From: Ananas comosus
Lineage: Eukaryota; Streptophyta; Magnoliopsida; Poales; Bromeliaceae
Length of the DNA: 64,000 nucleotides
Reading direction: 5' to 3'
Assembly: GCF_001540865.1 (NCBI RefSeq)
Contig: NC_033621.1
Span: 1,142,466-1,206,465, forward strand
Both the position numbers and the translations under genes were made by a program. Positions 14,101-25,970 of this stretch are shown piece by piece. Position 1 is the first letter of the stretch. Each line of letters begins with the position of its first letter. The notes below the pieces were generated by a model. It saw nothing but the letters and a program-made list of their open reading frames with translations, had not been told where the DNA came from and made no database searches.

Positions 14101-16412
14101 CTTTTGAACGGTTAACATACACCATCTCAGCAGCAATTCGGCCTAACTTTGGGAATAGCTCCTCGACTCTCACTGATTGGGTGTGAGGGGTTGGCGTGGT
14201 GCTAATGAATTAATCATCAGGAGTTTTTTGGTGGCAAGGAGCTAAAATGAGCTTCTAGTCCTCAAGAGCAGAAACTCAATTATCAGGAGTTTTTTAGTGG
14301 CAGGGAGCTAAAATGAGCTCCTAATCCTCAAGAGCAGAAACTGCAACTTGGAGCTTCTGCTTCTACAGCAAGAATTTGGAGATGATATTTCCGATGAAAA
14401 AGCTACCATGTTAGTGCTTCTATAAACATTTGTACTCAAACAACACTTCCACAGAAGCTCCATCCAAGTGAAAGAGCAAAGGTCAACTACAAAAAATCAC
14501 TGGATGGTACTTGAGTGCATGGTGAACAAAATAAGTGAATAAGGCCAGTATAAATGCATGTCCGCAATTAAAGAATGAAAAGGAACAAGTTGATGTAAAA
14601 GATATATGCTTCAGCATATAAGGAAACTTAATAGGCGAAAAAAAAAAAAGGAGTTAAACAGAGCTTGCCTTTTGATGCCGCCTTTGCACACTACAGTCTC
14701 GACTGTGTAGGGCAGCCACATTACCATATTGGTCGCATAGTAACTGAACTTCCAAATGCCGACTCTACAGAAGGGAGGGGGAAAAAATCTAGAAGTATGT
14801 TCTATAATGAATTCCGAAGGCAAAAGGAAATGAAACAACGATTACCATAGGAGAAGCAACAATTCAGATAATAGGAAAAGCATTGGAACAGTGACAGTCA
14901 AGCTCAGAAAATTAGAATGTTAAGAAATCCTAACCTGTGCTGCAACCTTCATTATGAATATTGGTGAACCAGGAACTTCACCTTGCACTTGTTTGAACAA
15001 TGCTCTCACTTCATCATCATTATGAACCTTGAGAATTAACTCAGCTTCATAAGTATCAATAGCAAACAGCACATCTGTTAAGGAAAAAGAAAAATTCTGA
15101 CCAATTTTACTATAAGAGAGATAAAAGCAACCTTTCTTATCCCTTTGCCACCGCCACCCCAGGAAGCCTTAATCATGGCAGGATAGCCGACCACATGACA
15201 GCTAGCCACAGCTTCCTCTGTGGTATAAACACAAGCTTCTCTATATATTTCCTCAGGTATGGAGTCCAAGCAACTTTCCGGTGGAATTTTAACCTGTAAC
15301 AACATTTTAAAGAGATAATCAATATACAAGTAGGAAAAATTGCACAATTCATATAAAATGTGAAACATTACATGTGAACCGCTCCATGGAAGGGTGGGTA
15401 CTCCTGCTGCTTGAGCAATCAAAGACGAACCGATTTTATCCCCTAGTGCAGCCATTGATGAAGCTGGAGGCCCAAGAAAGATTATTCCTTTTGAACTCAG
15501 TGCGTCCGGAAGTTCTGGGTTCTCAGATGCATGGCCCCAACCAGGCCAAACGGCCGAAACATGGGTTATTTCTGCAGTCTGTTATGGTTTAAGATGTTAT
15601 AACAATCATGATAACATAAATTGGCTATCATTTAAAATTCTTTAAAAGTGCCAAGGTCTCCAATCTTTCAATCATTAGAATTGGGTGCCTAACCTCTACA
15701 ATTTGTTGCAATATTACCATTTCAACCAAATTCCTTCGTCAAATTACAAAAAGTATTCATGTAACCATTGTCGAATGACCACTTTTCAACTTTTGGACTT
15801 GTCTTAAGGAGATTACATGTCCATTACCATCAAATTTACAAAGGAATTTAGTAAAAAAGGATAAAAATGCAAAGGAACGCAAAAGTTAGGGGACCAATTA
15901 TACCAATTTAGAGGTTGGAATCCTTGGAGACTAAACAGAACCTCTTAAATAGGCTGTGAACCCCCTGTTGCCATTTACCCATTTAAAGAGACAATTAGTC
16001 CTAGAAGATCAAATCAGCAAATGTAAATAGAACCAACCTCCACGATAAGTTGAACATTAGCATAGTTATTATTGTTTGTTCCACCAGGAACTTCCACAAA
16101 TTGATCTGCAATCCTAATATGCTCCGCATTTATTCTCAAGTCTTCTGGTGTTGCCATAGCTACCAAAAGAATCGCTTTCTCCGATCCAAAGGTTTCCAAA
16201 GCCCATGATCTAATACTACGAATAAATTTAACAGCCGCCATTCCATTATTGGCAACCAATATGCTGTGAATGGGTGATTTACCACCGAGGGCTTGACAAA
16301 ACTCATCGACCTTTAACAATGTAGCTGTGTGTTTGAGGTGAACAGTTCCATTCACTACTCCATTCATTTGCCAAGCTTCTGCCATGATTGGTGATCTCTG
16401 GCCTTCGGACAT
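2170..16412 (-). CDS. ACC1: Homomeric acetyl-CoA carboxylase, cytosolic type, complete (2277 aa)
   Basis: Carboxylates acetyl-CoA to malonyl-CoA with ATP and biotin; in plants the cytosolic form feeds fatty-acid elongation and flavonoid synthesis. Coding exons, 5' to 3': 16412-16038, 15578-15372, 15293-15132, 15027-14935, 14764-14669, 14031-13858, 13774-13681, 13267-13080, 12998-12948, 12167-12128, 12047-11923, 11843-11727, 11347-11273, 11171-11115, 11031-10927, 10819-10733, 10481-10290, 9856-9668, 9232-9122, 9032-8943, 8852-8676, 8485-8408, 8260-8138, 8051-7782, 7173-6818, 6718-6481, 6022-5670, 5563-5350, 5224-5045, 4930-2771, 2226-2170. All join in frame. The biotin carboxylase ATP-binding GGGGKGIRK is at residues 240-248, biotin-accepting Lys is about residue 722 in EVMKMCMP, and the carboxyltransferase domain (about 1540-2259) sits on one 2160-bp exon. 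The start ATG is one base after a leader-intron acceptor. There is no transit-peptide extension, so the cytosol is likely. Two introns use GC donors. Confidence 0.95.
7240..7700. repeat. AGAAGCT-rich repeat in an ACC1 intron
   Basis: The intron between the exons ending at 7782 and starting at 7173 contains many scattered copies of AGCTTC/GAAGCT and the phrase TTTGTTTGGCAC. This composition is familiar from degenerate non-autonomous DNA transposons in plants. Related sequence appears near 14.2-14.5 kb and 16.5-16.6 kb. Termini are not clear enough to name a family. Confidence 0.45.
11394..11658. mobile_element. Probable MITE in an ACC1 intron
   Basis: The ends are imperfect inverted repeats: the left end contains ACTTACAAATTTAGTC and the right end, read in reverse complement, CTTACAAATTTGGTCC, both preceded by a TATAGG-like start. 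The segment is about 265 bp, AT-rich and noncoding. I could not define a convincing target-site duplication. Confidence 0.5.
13455..13570. repeat. Local ~60-bp direct duplication in an ACC1 intron
   Basis: Two adjacent imperfect copies share CTTTGCAAGAAGT and ATGGGAA.ATATGAAA, starting near 13460 and 13515. This looks like a simple tandem duplication inside an intron. Confidence 0.55.
14213..14344. repeat. Tandem 66-bp duplication in an ACC1 intron
   Basis: Two head-to-tail copies (about 14213-14278 and 14279-14344) share ATCAGGAGTTTTTT, GGAGCTAAAATGAGCT and CCTCAAGAGCAGAAACT with few differences. They lie in the intron that uses a GC donor, next to GAAGCT-rich repeat DNA. Confidence 0.75.
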
Positions 16413-17768
16413 GCTGCACAAACAACTAGATTAAGAAGAAATGAGTAACATTATCCTAAAAGTAATTGCTCCAATTTGCAACATCTTTTTCTGCTATATA
16501 AGGAACTTATTTAGGAGATTTTGATGAAAAAAGCTGTACTGCTTCTCGAAACAACTACCGCCAAAGTGTTAAACAGCACTTCTGCAGCACCTCCAGCAGG
16601 GCCAAACAGCGACCAAGTATATATATATATGACCAGCAAACTTCTTAACAATAGTACTCAATGCTGTTATTAGCAAGGAGAAAAAGATATCTAGTACTAT
16701 GAACTTATTAATGAAGTCCATGAGCTGTGCTTAGTCATTGCAAAATGTTGCTTAAAGTATACAATTTATTGTAACTGAAGATTGTATAAGATAAAGAGTT
16801 CAACTAAAGAGACTTGGTTATATACAGGAAGGAAAGATAAACGATGCTAGCTTGACTTGAGCATACTAAACATGGTAGATGTCAATACGAGATTGATTCA
16901 TGTAAGCAAGCCCTATTAATTTACGGAAGAGAATGTTGTTTATGTTTCGCATATCATAGTTCACTAAGTTTGTGATACAACTCAACTGCTGATGCTTGTG
17001 TAAGTTATTTCAAGCTACTAAGTACATGCACATCCAAAAATCCAAAGGAATCTTTGACATCGAAAGACTCGAATTTTCTCATATACTATATTGTAATTGA
17101 AAATATTTTTAGATGCCAATCAACTCTTTATAAAGTCCAAATTCGAAGAACACAAATAAACAAATTTGTCACTTGCGTTGGTAACTCTGCTACAAAAAAC
17201 TAGAAAACTTACGCATAACTAAATGGCATGAAAAAAACTTATGTTATCGACTTACTGTTGTAGCATGATTTATTCATCATGACAACAAAACAAAAAAGAA
17301 ATAAAATAAAATAAACAATGACAAAGTAAGAACCAGTTAGTTCAAAATTGAAACTTTTCATGTAGATTCTTCAAAACAATGATTCTGTGACAGTTCAGAT
17401 AGACTAGACCCCACAAATTTGCTCTCCACAAATAAATGTAAAGTAACTATTTCGACGGTTAAAACCAAAATGGTCTCTTAAGACCATACTACACAAGGAC
17501 CTTAACAAGCACTACTACGAACAGTTCAACAACAGCTCAATAACACAGAAACTACACATCCCCAGCACCCCAAAAACGCGAATTTAAAACAACTAAAGCG
17601 GAACAAACGATACCAAATTTGCATTAATAAACCACGCAAACAAACTCAGAGAAAACCCAACAAAATTATAAAACCCAATTGTTTACGATAAGAAAAACCC
17701 AAAGAACCTAAAGCACACCAACAAATCAAAAAAAAAAAAAGGAAAATTTGAAACTTGGATCAACTTAC

Positions 17769-17995
17769 ATCAGAAAAAGGAGCACCACACCCCGAGATCT
17801 CAACAAAAATGGGAGAACCCAGATCACAATTCCCACTAAATTCTTCTTCTACGTGATCATTTACAAGAACCCATTTGCGCAGATGACCTATTCGACGAAA
17901 ATCCACTGAGAGAAAAGAAAACAGTGGGGGGAAAACGAAAAGGGGGCGGATTATAATGAGAAGAGAGAGAGAGAGTGTAGAGAGAGAAAGGGGCG
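17769..17995 (-). other. ACC1: ACC1 5' untranslated leader exon
   Basis: A strong donor GTAAGT (17768-17763, minus strand) ends a noncoding exon, and the matching acceptor GTGCAG lies one base before the ACC1 start codon. The implied leader intron is about 1.35 kb. The 5' boundary is set only by the upstream TTTAAA box and CT-rich initiator-like sequence. Confidence 0.7.
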
Positions 17996-18045
17996 GGGTT
18001 AGAGAGAGAAAGTCCCCAACGGCTTTAAATGGGATTGGAGCTCCA
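17996..18045 (-). promoter_or_regulatory. ACC1 core promoter candidate
   Basis: On the minus strand CATTTAAAGCC (TTTAAA at 18024-18029) is followed about 25-35 bases downstream by CT-rich stretches typical of plant initiators and leaders. This fits the leader exon ending at 17769. It is inferred from position and composition only. Confidence 0.5.
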
Positions 18046-18399
18046 CACGACACCCTCCTCTCCTCGCTCCGGCCCAATGGAAATCGCTCCCTAGACCATG
18101 TCCACCACGTCATCCGTAAACCTGGATCGTCACTCGATCACCCTCGTCCGATCCACTGCTTGTGTTCATCTCTTCCGTCCAATAAATTTTATAAACAATT
18201 TTATCCTTAATTTTGTGAAATTTAACGTCCTTAATAAATAGCAATTTCCACGTGGGGTTATGATTCAACAGTCTACAGATGACATGGTAGACTCGGTTCA
18301 GAGAACACTTTCTTCGAAAAGAGTTAGCTCCCAAGTCTCCCAACTACCTCTCTCTCTAGTCTCTCTAGTCTCTCCCTCCCAATTTAATAAAAAAAAAAA

Positions 18400-18864
18400 A
18401 AGGGGGGAGTATATTTTTTTTAGAAAAAAAATAATATCTTAATATAAACCAATTTGAGACAAAATTAAATCCAAAATAAATAATCAAATCGAGACGCATG
18501 ACCCAATCTGGTCAAAACCCAACTATTGGATTTTGATTTGGTCTCGAATTGTTGGATCAATTTTGTAATTTTGTTGGAGGGGGAAATGACATTGATGTGA
18601 TTTGTGGTGGGTGGTGTTTGATGAACTACTAATAACTAAAACAATTTGCATTGAGTATTATTGATGGTGATTTGTGGATTCATTTTTATGTGGATAATAA
18701 TAATAAGTTGACACATCTGATAGGATTCAGTGGAGGGGGCATTAAGATGACATTAACTGTAGCAAAAAAGGGAAAAAGAAAAATAAAGATTGCATTGATT
18801 GGGGAGGAGTAGGCAGGTGGAAGAGTATTAATTGATTTGTTTCAGGTTGGTGTTGGTGGATATT

Positions 18865-18896
<32 letters not shown>

Positions 18897-19718
18897 CATT
18901 GTATTGTAAGGTTTTTTTTGTAACAGATATTTAACATATAATCTGTAGCGAGTTAATTACATTAAGCTATCTTAGTTTGTATAAATCTTTTTTTTTTTTT
19001 GAGAGAGAATGGAAGTATGCTATCTTTTTTATTTGTTTTCAAAAATGAGGTTAGTTCGAAATATGAAGCAGCTACGCCTTAAATTTGGGACGTCGAATAT
19101 CAACTATCAGGTCATTTGTTATTTGTGTTAAGGACGATTAGTTAATTTTGTAGAAATCTTATTCAAAGTAATATAATAATTGAGAATTAGAAAATGTCGA
19201 CCAAATTATCCGTGTATTTTTATGCAGATGATAATATTTTCTCGAATTTTTATTATTTTTTATAAAAGGTGTCCATCTTATATGGCAGCTACAAAGACGA
19301 TTTTTAAGATGACATGTATGTTTGTTCTAGTACATGAAGTACAAAAAAGATATAGATGATTAGTTAGCATATATTTGTGGACCCAAACCCTAATGTAAAG
19401 CGCAACGCTGGTTGATACCATACTGATTGAATTAATGGTACTATTATAAAATGCATTTGTCAAAATATCAATATTACTTTTAAGGGTTAAAATTAAATCT
19501 CCTTTTTTCAACTAAAACAGAAGCAGAAAAATGAGACCAAACAAATCCTAGAAAATTATGCATCCTTCATATGTACTGGGGTATCCTTTGTCATCTTCAC
19601 AGATGTGACTTGTTGTAGTAGGAGTCTTTTTGTGTACACAAGAGTGTCCATGAAAATTGTGCATGGCTCTTTGTAGAAGCTAAAAGTGTTGGGTAGGTAG
19701 ATCATCCACAACCACCCC

Positions 19719-19750
<32 letters not shown>

Positions 19751-21049
19751 AATTTTGACTTGGCCAATTGAAACCCACCAAAACTCAAGTTTTGATTGGA
19801 CTCTATTAGATAATTGGAACATGGTTGTGTTGAAAAAATTATGCAAATGAATCCAACACTTGCTTATATAGGGTGTTAATTAACTTGCTTAACAAATATA
19901 CAAATATATGATGCTAAAATTAAGGCCAAAAAAGACCTGTATTTTACTTGATATCTTGCAAGATGTGACCAAGGAAAAAGGTTTGAATACAATAATATAA
20001 AATGGAGATGTATACTTTTCAACTAGATCACCATGAGGAAAATTTTCAATATTCTTACAACATTCCAAAGGCAACCTTACTTCTTTGGATGCTTAAGAAA
20101 AATAGGCAAATAGAAAGGTAATTATAAGACATTTAATTTTCATCACTTTTAGTGCATGTTGTGGATATAATTGCTATTTTTAAATTTAATTATCATTTTT
20201 AGGAATGGGTGTGTAGTCTAATTTGACCATTATATATCATCATTTGAATAATAATGTAGTGTTTATCACTGTATAATGGGGGCATCTAAATAGAACTAAT
20301 TAACAATTAAAGTAAGACGACAATCAATCATCGTGGTCGAAATTCACAAAAACCTTTTTGAGTTTTTTTAATCAACTATCATGTCACAAAATCATTTTTT
20401 AAAATCAACAGAAATTAACCACTTTATAGTATTTATTAAGCCTTTATATTCCGCTTGTTTGGCGCTGATCAAAGGTTAATAGCACGAAGGAGAATTTTTC
20501 TCACTAAATATGAGTCCTGTGTATGTTGAAATTTGGCGTTATTCCTTCATCAATCAACATCGCTACCGACTCAAAATTGCAGTGAAAATGACACTTAGCG
20601 ACAAAAACCATATTTAAAGTCTAATCGCCAACAGTTTGTAGAGATTGGATCGATGTAATTTATGTATATAAGTTGACAAAATAGGACACATGCCAAAGCT
20701 ACATGGTAATAATGTTTCTGTTCTAGGTTAATTGTGCAGCGAAGTACGATAACCTATGTATTAGGAAGTTACAATTGATATAATTGGAGATAAATCTGAT
20801 CACTTTAGTTTCATCTATTCTTATCAACATAATTTGCAGTTTGGAATAAGCCGAAGGATTTAACTCATCTTATGAAAAACAAGTTTACATTTTGTGTCTC
20901 CATCCACCTCTCTAAAGAAAGGAGAAAACAGTACATTTGCCTCCTTCTGCCATTTCTCATAACTTATACTTTCAATCAACCATTTCAGTTTTAGGGTTTA
21001 GGGTTGAGAGGCAATGCAGCACAAGGGCCAATAATACAAATTGTCTGTT
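18400..21049. other. Intergenic DNA with (GA)n and (CT)n microsatellites
   Basis: No gene is supported. A (GA)n run lies at about 18866-18892 and a CT-rich run at about 19720-19752. Elsewhere the sequence is AT-rich; short frames have no recognisable domains. AGGGTTTAGGGTT near 20992-21005 is a short telomere-like motif. Confidence 0.5.
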
Positions 21050-21530
21050 CGGTCTGTCGGATCGTTGGCGCTAATCCCAAAAACTCGAACTGTTAAAAAT
21101 ACGCAATCAATTCATTTAAAGCGTACATGACTTAGCCAACCCAGCTTTACGCCATTTCGAACATGAGTCAGCCTCCCGCCACATGGCAAGATGCTGGCTC
21201 ATTTAAGCCAACAATCCCCCCTCCAGCATCTGAACACGTTCGCAGCATGTAGGAATCAAACCCGCGACCTCTGGCTCTAATACCACTGGTCGAATCGTTG
21301 GCGCTAACCATTAATCCCAAAAGCTCGAGGTATTAGAAATACGCAACCAATTCACTTAAAGCGTACAGATATAGCGCCTATGGGTCTCGATTATGACTCG
21401 GCCCAACCGGCCTCACGCCACTTCAAACATGACTGGACCCACCCAACCTCACGTCATTTCGAACATGACTCGGCCCAATATGACCTCCTACCATAGGGCA
21501 AGATACTGACCCATTTAAGTCAACACGGTC
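21050..21530 (-). mobile_element. Complete TRIM retrotransposon with 5-bp TSD
   Basis: Element 21055-21525, flanked by perfect 5-bp duplications CGGTC (21050-21054 and 21526-21530). Terminal repeats are 21055-21213 and 21287-21525; in minus orientation they start TGTTGACTTAAATG and end CGACCA. One base inside the 5' repeat is a primer-binding site TGGTATTAGAGCC, complementary to the 3' end of initiator tRNA-Met apart from one position. A polypurine tract GGAGGGGGGAT abuts the 3' repeat. The internal part is only about 73 bp and has no coding capacity, the definition of a TRIM. The left repeat lacks about 80 bp relative to the right one. Confidence 0.9.
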
Positions 21531-22839
21531 GTGCATTTAACTCTGCTCGCAGCTACAGTCGTCTTTAGTGTAACATTTGACAAATAAGAAGTCGAAGATT
21601 TTGTCGCGATGGAAAGAGAAGGCGTTAAACACCGATGATCAATTGCATTTTATTAAACAATACTACCCCACACAGTAGAGAACAACTACCTCGACAAAAC
21701 CCACCTAAAAGGTGCAATGTTCAACAAATGAAATTAGGGTTTCGAATCCAGCATGAGATGGAGGAGCCTTAAATGCAAATTAATGTTACCATCACAACTC
21801 CAAACCAACCACCCTGGAACTCCCTAGCTATCACCACAACTTTATATTCTCTGAATTAATTATTGCAATTCCAAACCAACAACCAATAATGGTAGATGAT
21901 AGTGATCTATAACAAATTCATAATATCATAATTAAATTGAGAAATAACATCAAAATTGTCTAAGAAATTAGATACCATTTAGGTGTGATGCTTATCTATT
22001 GTTAATTATCAATTGCATGTGTGCATTTTCATTAAGTTGTTAAATAATTTTTTCTGTGGTGATCATGTCGGGAATCCGGTACTCGTCCCAGTACCGGATC
22101 TTGTGAATCCGCAACCCTCTCCGATACCGACTGCTATGGATTCAGTATCGATTTTTGGGATTCCGCAACGGAAGCGTCAAATCGGATTTTTACCATAAAC
22201 TCGTCTCCTCAGCAAAAACTGATATAATCACAAAAAAGAGAAAAAACGAAAATAGAAATATGCGAGTAAAATAAGATTAATTAAATAAGAGAAGATTATG
22301 CCCGACTCCTTCTTCTTCAACTGAGTAGCTACAACCCGAACCCTCCTTTTTGAATCTCTCCTACCCTTCTCTCGTATTCTATAAACCCACAAAGAATACA
22401 ACTCTCTTTTTTTCTCTCTCATATGCACCCGTGCACTAGGTGCATGCAACCGGCCAACTCTCTCTCTCCGGTACAACCCACCAAAGAGCTTCAATTTTTT
22501 TGCTGTACTCACTCTCCAAAAGCACCCTACATGGTACAATAAAACGTACCCAAATTCTATTATATTTAGGATTCCTACTCTAATAAATATTTAAATCTAT
22601 ATTTTGTTTATCTCTAATAGGTTTAAATATTTATTCTAATCTAGTTAGATTTATACTCTAATTAATATTTAAATATTAATTTATCTCCAACAGATTTGAA
22701 TATTAATTCTTATCCAATTAGAATTAATCTACAAATCTAACCAAATCCAAACAGATTCAGTAAATTAAGTTTAAATCAAACATATCTATGTTTTGTTGTA
22801 AAATGATCTCTTTACCTTTGTTAAAGTAAAAATAAATTA
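21531..22839. other. Intergenic DNA, possible retrotransposon remnant
   Basis: No gene is supported. From about 22070 the text is repetitive in character (GTCGGGAATCCGG, TACCGGATC, GATTCCGCAACGGAAG), followed by CT-rich and ATTTAAAT-rich stretches, resembling the edge of an LTR. Matching ends are not visible in this window. Confidence 0.35.
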
Positions 22840-23130
22840 AGTAGTAGGAAGGAATAAAATGGTTATTTTATTTAAAAAAAAATTGTAAGTTCTTTGTGAT
22901 AACTAGGGACTAATGTTAATGTGTTATTTACTTGGTAATTACGTAATTGGTATGTGATTGTCAAGGGTCTATAAATAGGCTTATAGAATATTATAATTGT
23001 GCAAATAGTTTGTCAAAAAATTATTTGCAAAAGTAAGCCTAAATTATGCTACGTAGGAGGAAAACAAAGAAAACGGAGAACAAATCATTGTCTTCTAAAT
23101 ACGGTAAATTATTTACCGTATTAGTTTTTC
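22840..23130 (+). repeat. LTR-like segment (possible solo Copia LTR)
   Basis: The segment has a retroelement-like promoter (CTATAAATAGGC near 22970) and an AT-rich body followed by short inverted ACGGTAAAT/ATTTACCGT motifs near 23100-23120. No internal gag/pol is present, so it would be a solo or truncated repeat. Termini are not defined. Confidence 0.35.
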
Positions 23131-23394
23131 TTATTATAATCTATTTGGTTGTGTTAAAAATCGTTTATCATTTTTAAAAGTGGTATATTGTTCATTGCGT
23201 TATATGTTCCGTAATTTCTTTCATGAAATTTTGACTTAAAGAATTAAGGCTTTAAGTGAAGGCAATGAATAGTTTACCGTATTTAAAAATAATAAATTAT
23301 TTAATGCTTTCTTAAAATCCCACCACCTGACCTTAAATGAACTCCTAATTTTAAAAATAAAAGTTTTGGAGGCTTTTATTGGGAGCTAAATATG

Positions 23395-23574
23395 CAAAAT
23401 TTCTATCCTAAGGCCCAACTCTCCTACTAATTGGCCCTAATTTAATTTTACTCGAAATGTTGGTTTAATAGTATAATCTAACGGATAAAAACAGCCAAAG
23501 GGTTAAATTTAACGGCACAAAACTTAATAGCATCAAACGCTTGGTGCTATCGATAATATTCCAGCTGAACTCTA
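23395..23574. mobile_element. (TA)n-associated MITE, left end truncated
   Basis: The sequence shares its core (TATAATCTAACGG, CTTGGTGCTATCGATA) and right end (GCTGAACTCTA, then TA repeats) with elements at 54226-54459 and 55243-55477. The matching left terminus is missing. Confidence 0.6.
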
Positions 23575-24297
23575 TATATATACTAGTAAAAGAGCCCGCG
23601 CTTTGCAGCGGATAAAAATTATAGGGAGTAATTAATTATAAGATAATATCAAATATTTTTTTTGTATTCCTCACTTGTTACAGTCACAAAAGGTTACTTA
23701 CTATTAGTAGCAAGGATGGAACCGACGATGTCTTCGCCGGCAATGATGATAGTGAAAATAACGGCGATCCCTTCAGTCGCGACGGAGGGGGGATATGGGC
23801 ACGCATTAGTAAGAGATGGAGGAAGGGAGGAAGGCGACGGTGTATAAAAAAAGATGAGGGAGAGAGAATTGATGAATTAATTGGAAATGAAAAATCTGGC
23901 TGAGAAAAAGTTTGATACTGAAAATGTTTAGATGTATTAATTACATATATTAATTGAAAGTTTCATGAAGAGAATGGGAAGAGTCAAATACGATGAAAGA
24001 CAACTTGTTATTGAAAGTTTGGTAATGGTAATATTTAGATGTATTAATTAAATGTATTAATTAAAAGTTTGATGAAGGGAATAGAAAGGATCAAATAATG
24101 GTGAGTGTGAAGAACAACTTGCTACATGGCAAAAAACATTCTTCACCTTGTTATTGAAAGTTTGATAATGGTAACGTTTAAGATGTATTAATTAAATATA
24201 TTAATTAAAAGTTTGATAAAGGGAATAGAAAAGATCAAATAATGGTGAGGTTGAAGAACAGCTTGCCACGTTGCAAAAAATATCGTGGATTCATATA

Positions 24298-24338
<41 letters not shown>

Positions 24339-24340
24339 GA
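23575..24340. repeat. Tandem repeats behind a Helitron-like start
   Basis: After TCTATATATATACTAGTAAA comes GAGCCCGCGCTTTGCAGCGG, a GC-rich foldback reminiscent of Helitron 5' ends. From about 23920 three imperfect direct repeats (near 23920, 24030 and 24170) share GATGTATTAATTA, AAAGTTTGATGAAGG and GATCAAATAATGGTGAG. A (TA)n microsatellite (about 24301-24336) closes the block. No transposase or helicase is encoded. Confidence 0.45.
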
Positions 24341-24658
24341 GATGAGAGCGAGAGAAGAGAGAGATGAGAGAGAGAGAATTAGTGCTGGAATATCTAATTA
24401 ATGTGAAAACGGCTCTTTTTGCTGCTCAAGTTTTTTAACTGCCTTGATTGAAATTGTAGGTCAGAGATGATTATTATCGGTTAGATGTTTGAGTGGTATC
24501 CCGCTAGGGTGACTGTTCCACTGGTTATAGTATTAAATCCAACTAAAAGTTATTAAATAAGAAAAGTAGTTATCGCAAAGCTAAAAATTGGTAGTAATCA
24601 TGCTACTGAATATAGCCATCCAACCTCTCCTTCTCTCTCTCTCAGGTCTCATCTCTCT

Positions 24659-24667
<9 letters not shown>

Positions 24668-24713
<46 letters not shown>
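24668..24713. repeat. (TA)n microsatellite
   Basis: More than 20 TA units in uninterrupted succession follow a CT-rich run. Several such (TA)n tracts in this window flank MITE ends. Confidence 0.9.
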
Positions 24714-25342
24714 TTGAGAATAGCCATTTTGAACTAGGCTTTATTACAATTAGGCTTTATTACAACCAAGCATTGTGTTACATCTGTCTCTAAGCCCAAT
24801 GAAATTGTTGGGTTGTTCTCATGGACTGGCAATTCACATATCGGCCCACTAGAGATTAAAATAGTCATGAAACCCAAATATAAACTCAACTCAACTCAAT
24901 TCATCGCCCATGGAAACTTTGTCGACTCGAAAAGAGCTTATTTTTATTCTTTTTCGTTGTCAGGCACGTGAGCACAAATATTAAGACTATTGATGAATTA
25001 TTTCTTATAAAATTGATTTGTTTTTTCTTTTTATTTAATAACGGACGATGAAGATTATATTCTCAATTGATCTTCCTTCTGCAGCTCACAAAATCAAACC
25101 AAATTTAAACTCAATTCATCAGTACAGCTCATTGATAGGATTAATTTAACTGAAATTAAGATAAATGTGAAAGGCATGAAAGGACGAATATAATTTAGGA
25201 CTATGTTGAAAATCATCTCGAATTAATTCCGTGCATGGAAATTCTGAATTAATGGAGAGATATTAGCCTTGTGCCTCAACCTGCCGACCGTGCCCACCGC
25301 AGTTAGCTAAGAATTTGATGATTGGTATCTGAACTGAGTTTA

Positions 25343-25719
25343 TTGTTAAAAGGGAAAACTTCAAAAACCCCCCCCTTGTGGTTACGTGCTTTCTCACTTT
25401 AGTACCCTGTGATTTAAAATGTATCAATTTGCTCCCCTGTGGTTTCGTTTTTATCTTTTCGGTAGCTTTTTCGTTAATATTTTGTTAAATTATATACAAA
25501 AAACTTTAGATACTCATCTAGATTTATCAAACATTCACTTTGGTACCCTTTAATTTTAACTTTGTCACTGATTTAAGAAAAAAAAAATAATAAAATTGAT
25601 AATAAAAAGAGAAAAATGAAACCACAGGGGGACAAATTGATTCATTTTAAACCACAGGGTACTAAAGTGAGAATGTGGGAAACCACAAGGAGGGTTTTTG
25701 AAGTTTTTCCTTGTTAAAA
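25343..25719. mobile_element. Mutator-type MITE with 9-bp TSD
   Basis: Element 25352-25710 is flanked by perfect 9-bp direct repeats TTGTTAAAA (25343-25351 and 25711-25719), the duplication size typical of Mutator-like elements. The termini are inverted repeats of about 60 bp: the left starts GGGAAAACTTCAAAAACCC and contains CTCACTTTAGTACCCTGTG, and the right is nearly its reverse complement. The interior is AT-rich and noncoding. Confidence 0.88.
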
Positions 25720-25864
25720 ATGAACGAAACTAGTAACTTGCTATCATTCTCTCTCAAAAAAAAAAAAAGGAACAGAAGATTTAATCATGCATGTAACCCC
25801 AAGTGTTCCTAAAATTGAGAAGTGAGCGAGGAAAAAAAAAAAAAACTTATGAAACTATATATAT

Positions 25865-25970
25865 ATTTTTTTTGGAGAAAAAAATAGCATGCTATCTGCT
25901 TCATTCATTGGAATGATGAATTAGGCTACAGAGGTAAGGCAACCGAGGCCTCGATTTAGGTGCGCCGTTA
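25865..25970 (-). mobile_element. LINE-like 3' tail fragment
   Basis: In minus orientation the text reads GAGGCCTCGGTTGCC, then AATGAAGCAGATAGCATGCT, then an A-rich tail. A second copy at 47283-47385 shares order and wording. This pattern is familiar as the 3' end of plant L1-type LINEs; no reverse transcriptase frame is attached. Confidence 0.55.

Noticed and set aside
15640..15945. Possible MITE in an ACC1 intron (GGTCTCCAA-like ends)
   Set aside because: The two ends match only in short words and no duplication was found, so I did not annotate it.
20985..21010. Interstitial telomere array (TTTAGGG-like)
   Set aside because: Only about two imperfect units are present; too short to call.
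23662..23847. 61-codon plus-strand frame
   Set aside because: It lies in repeat DNA between TA-rich elements and has no family resemblance.
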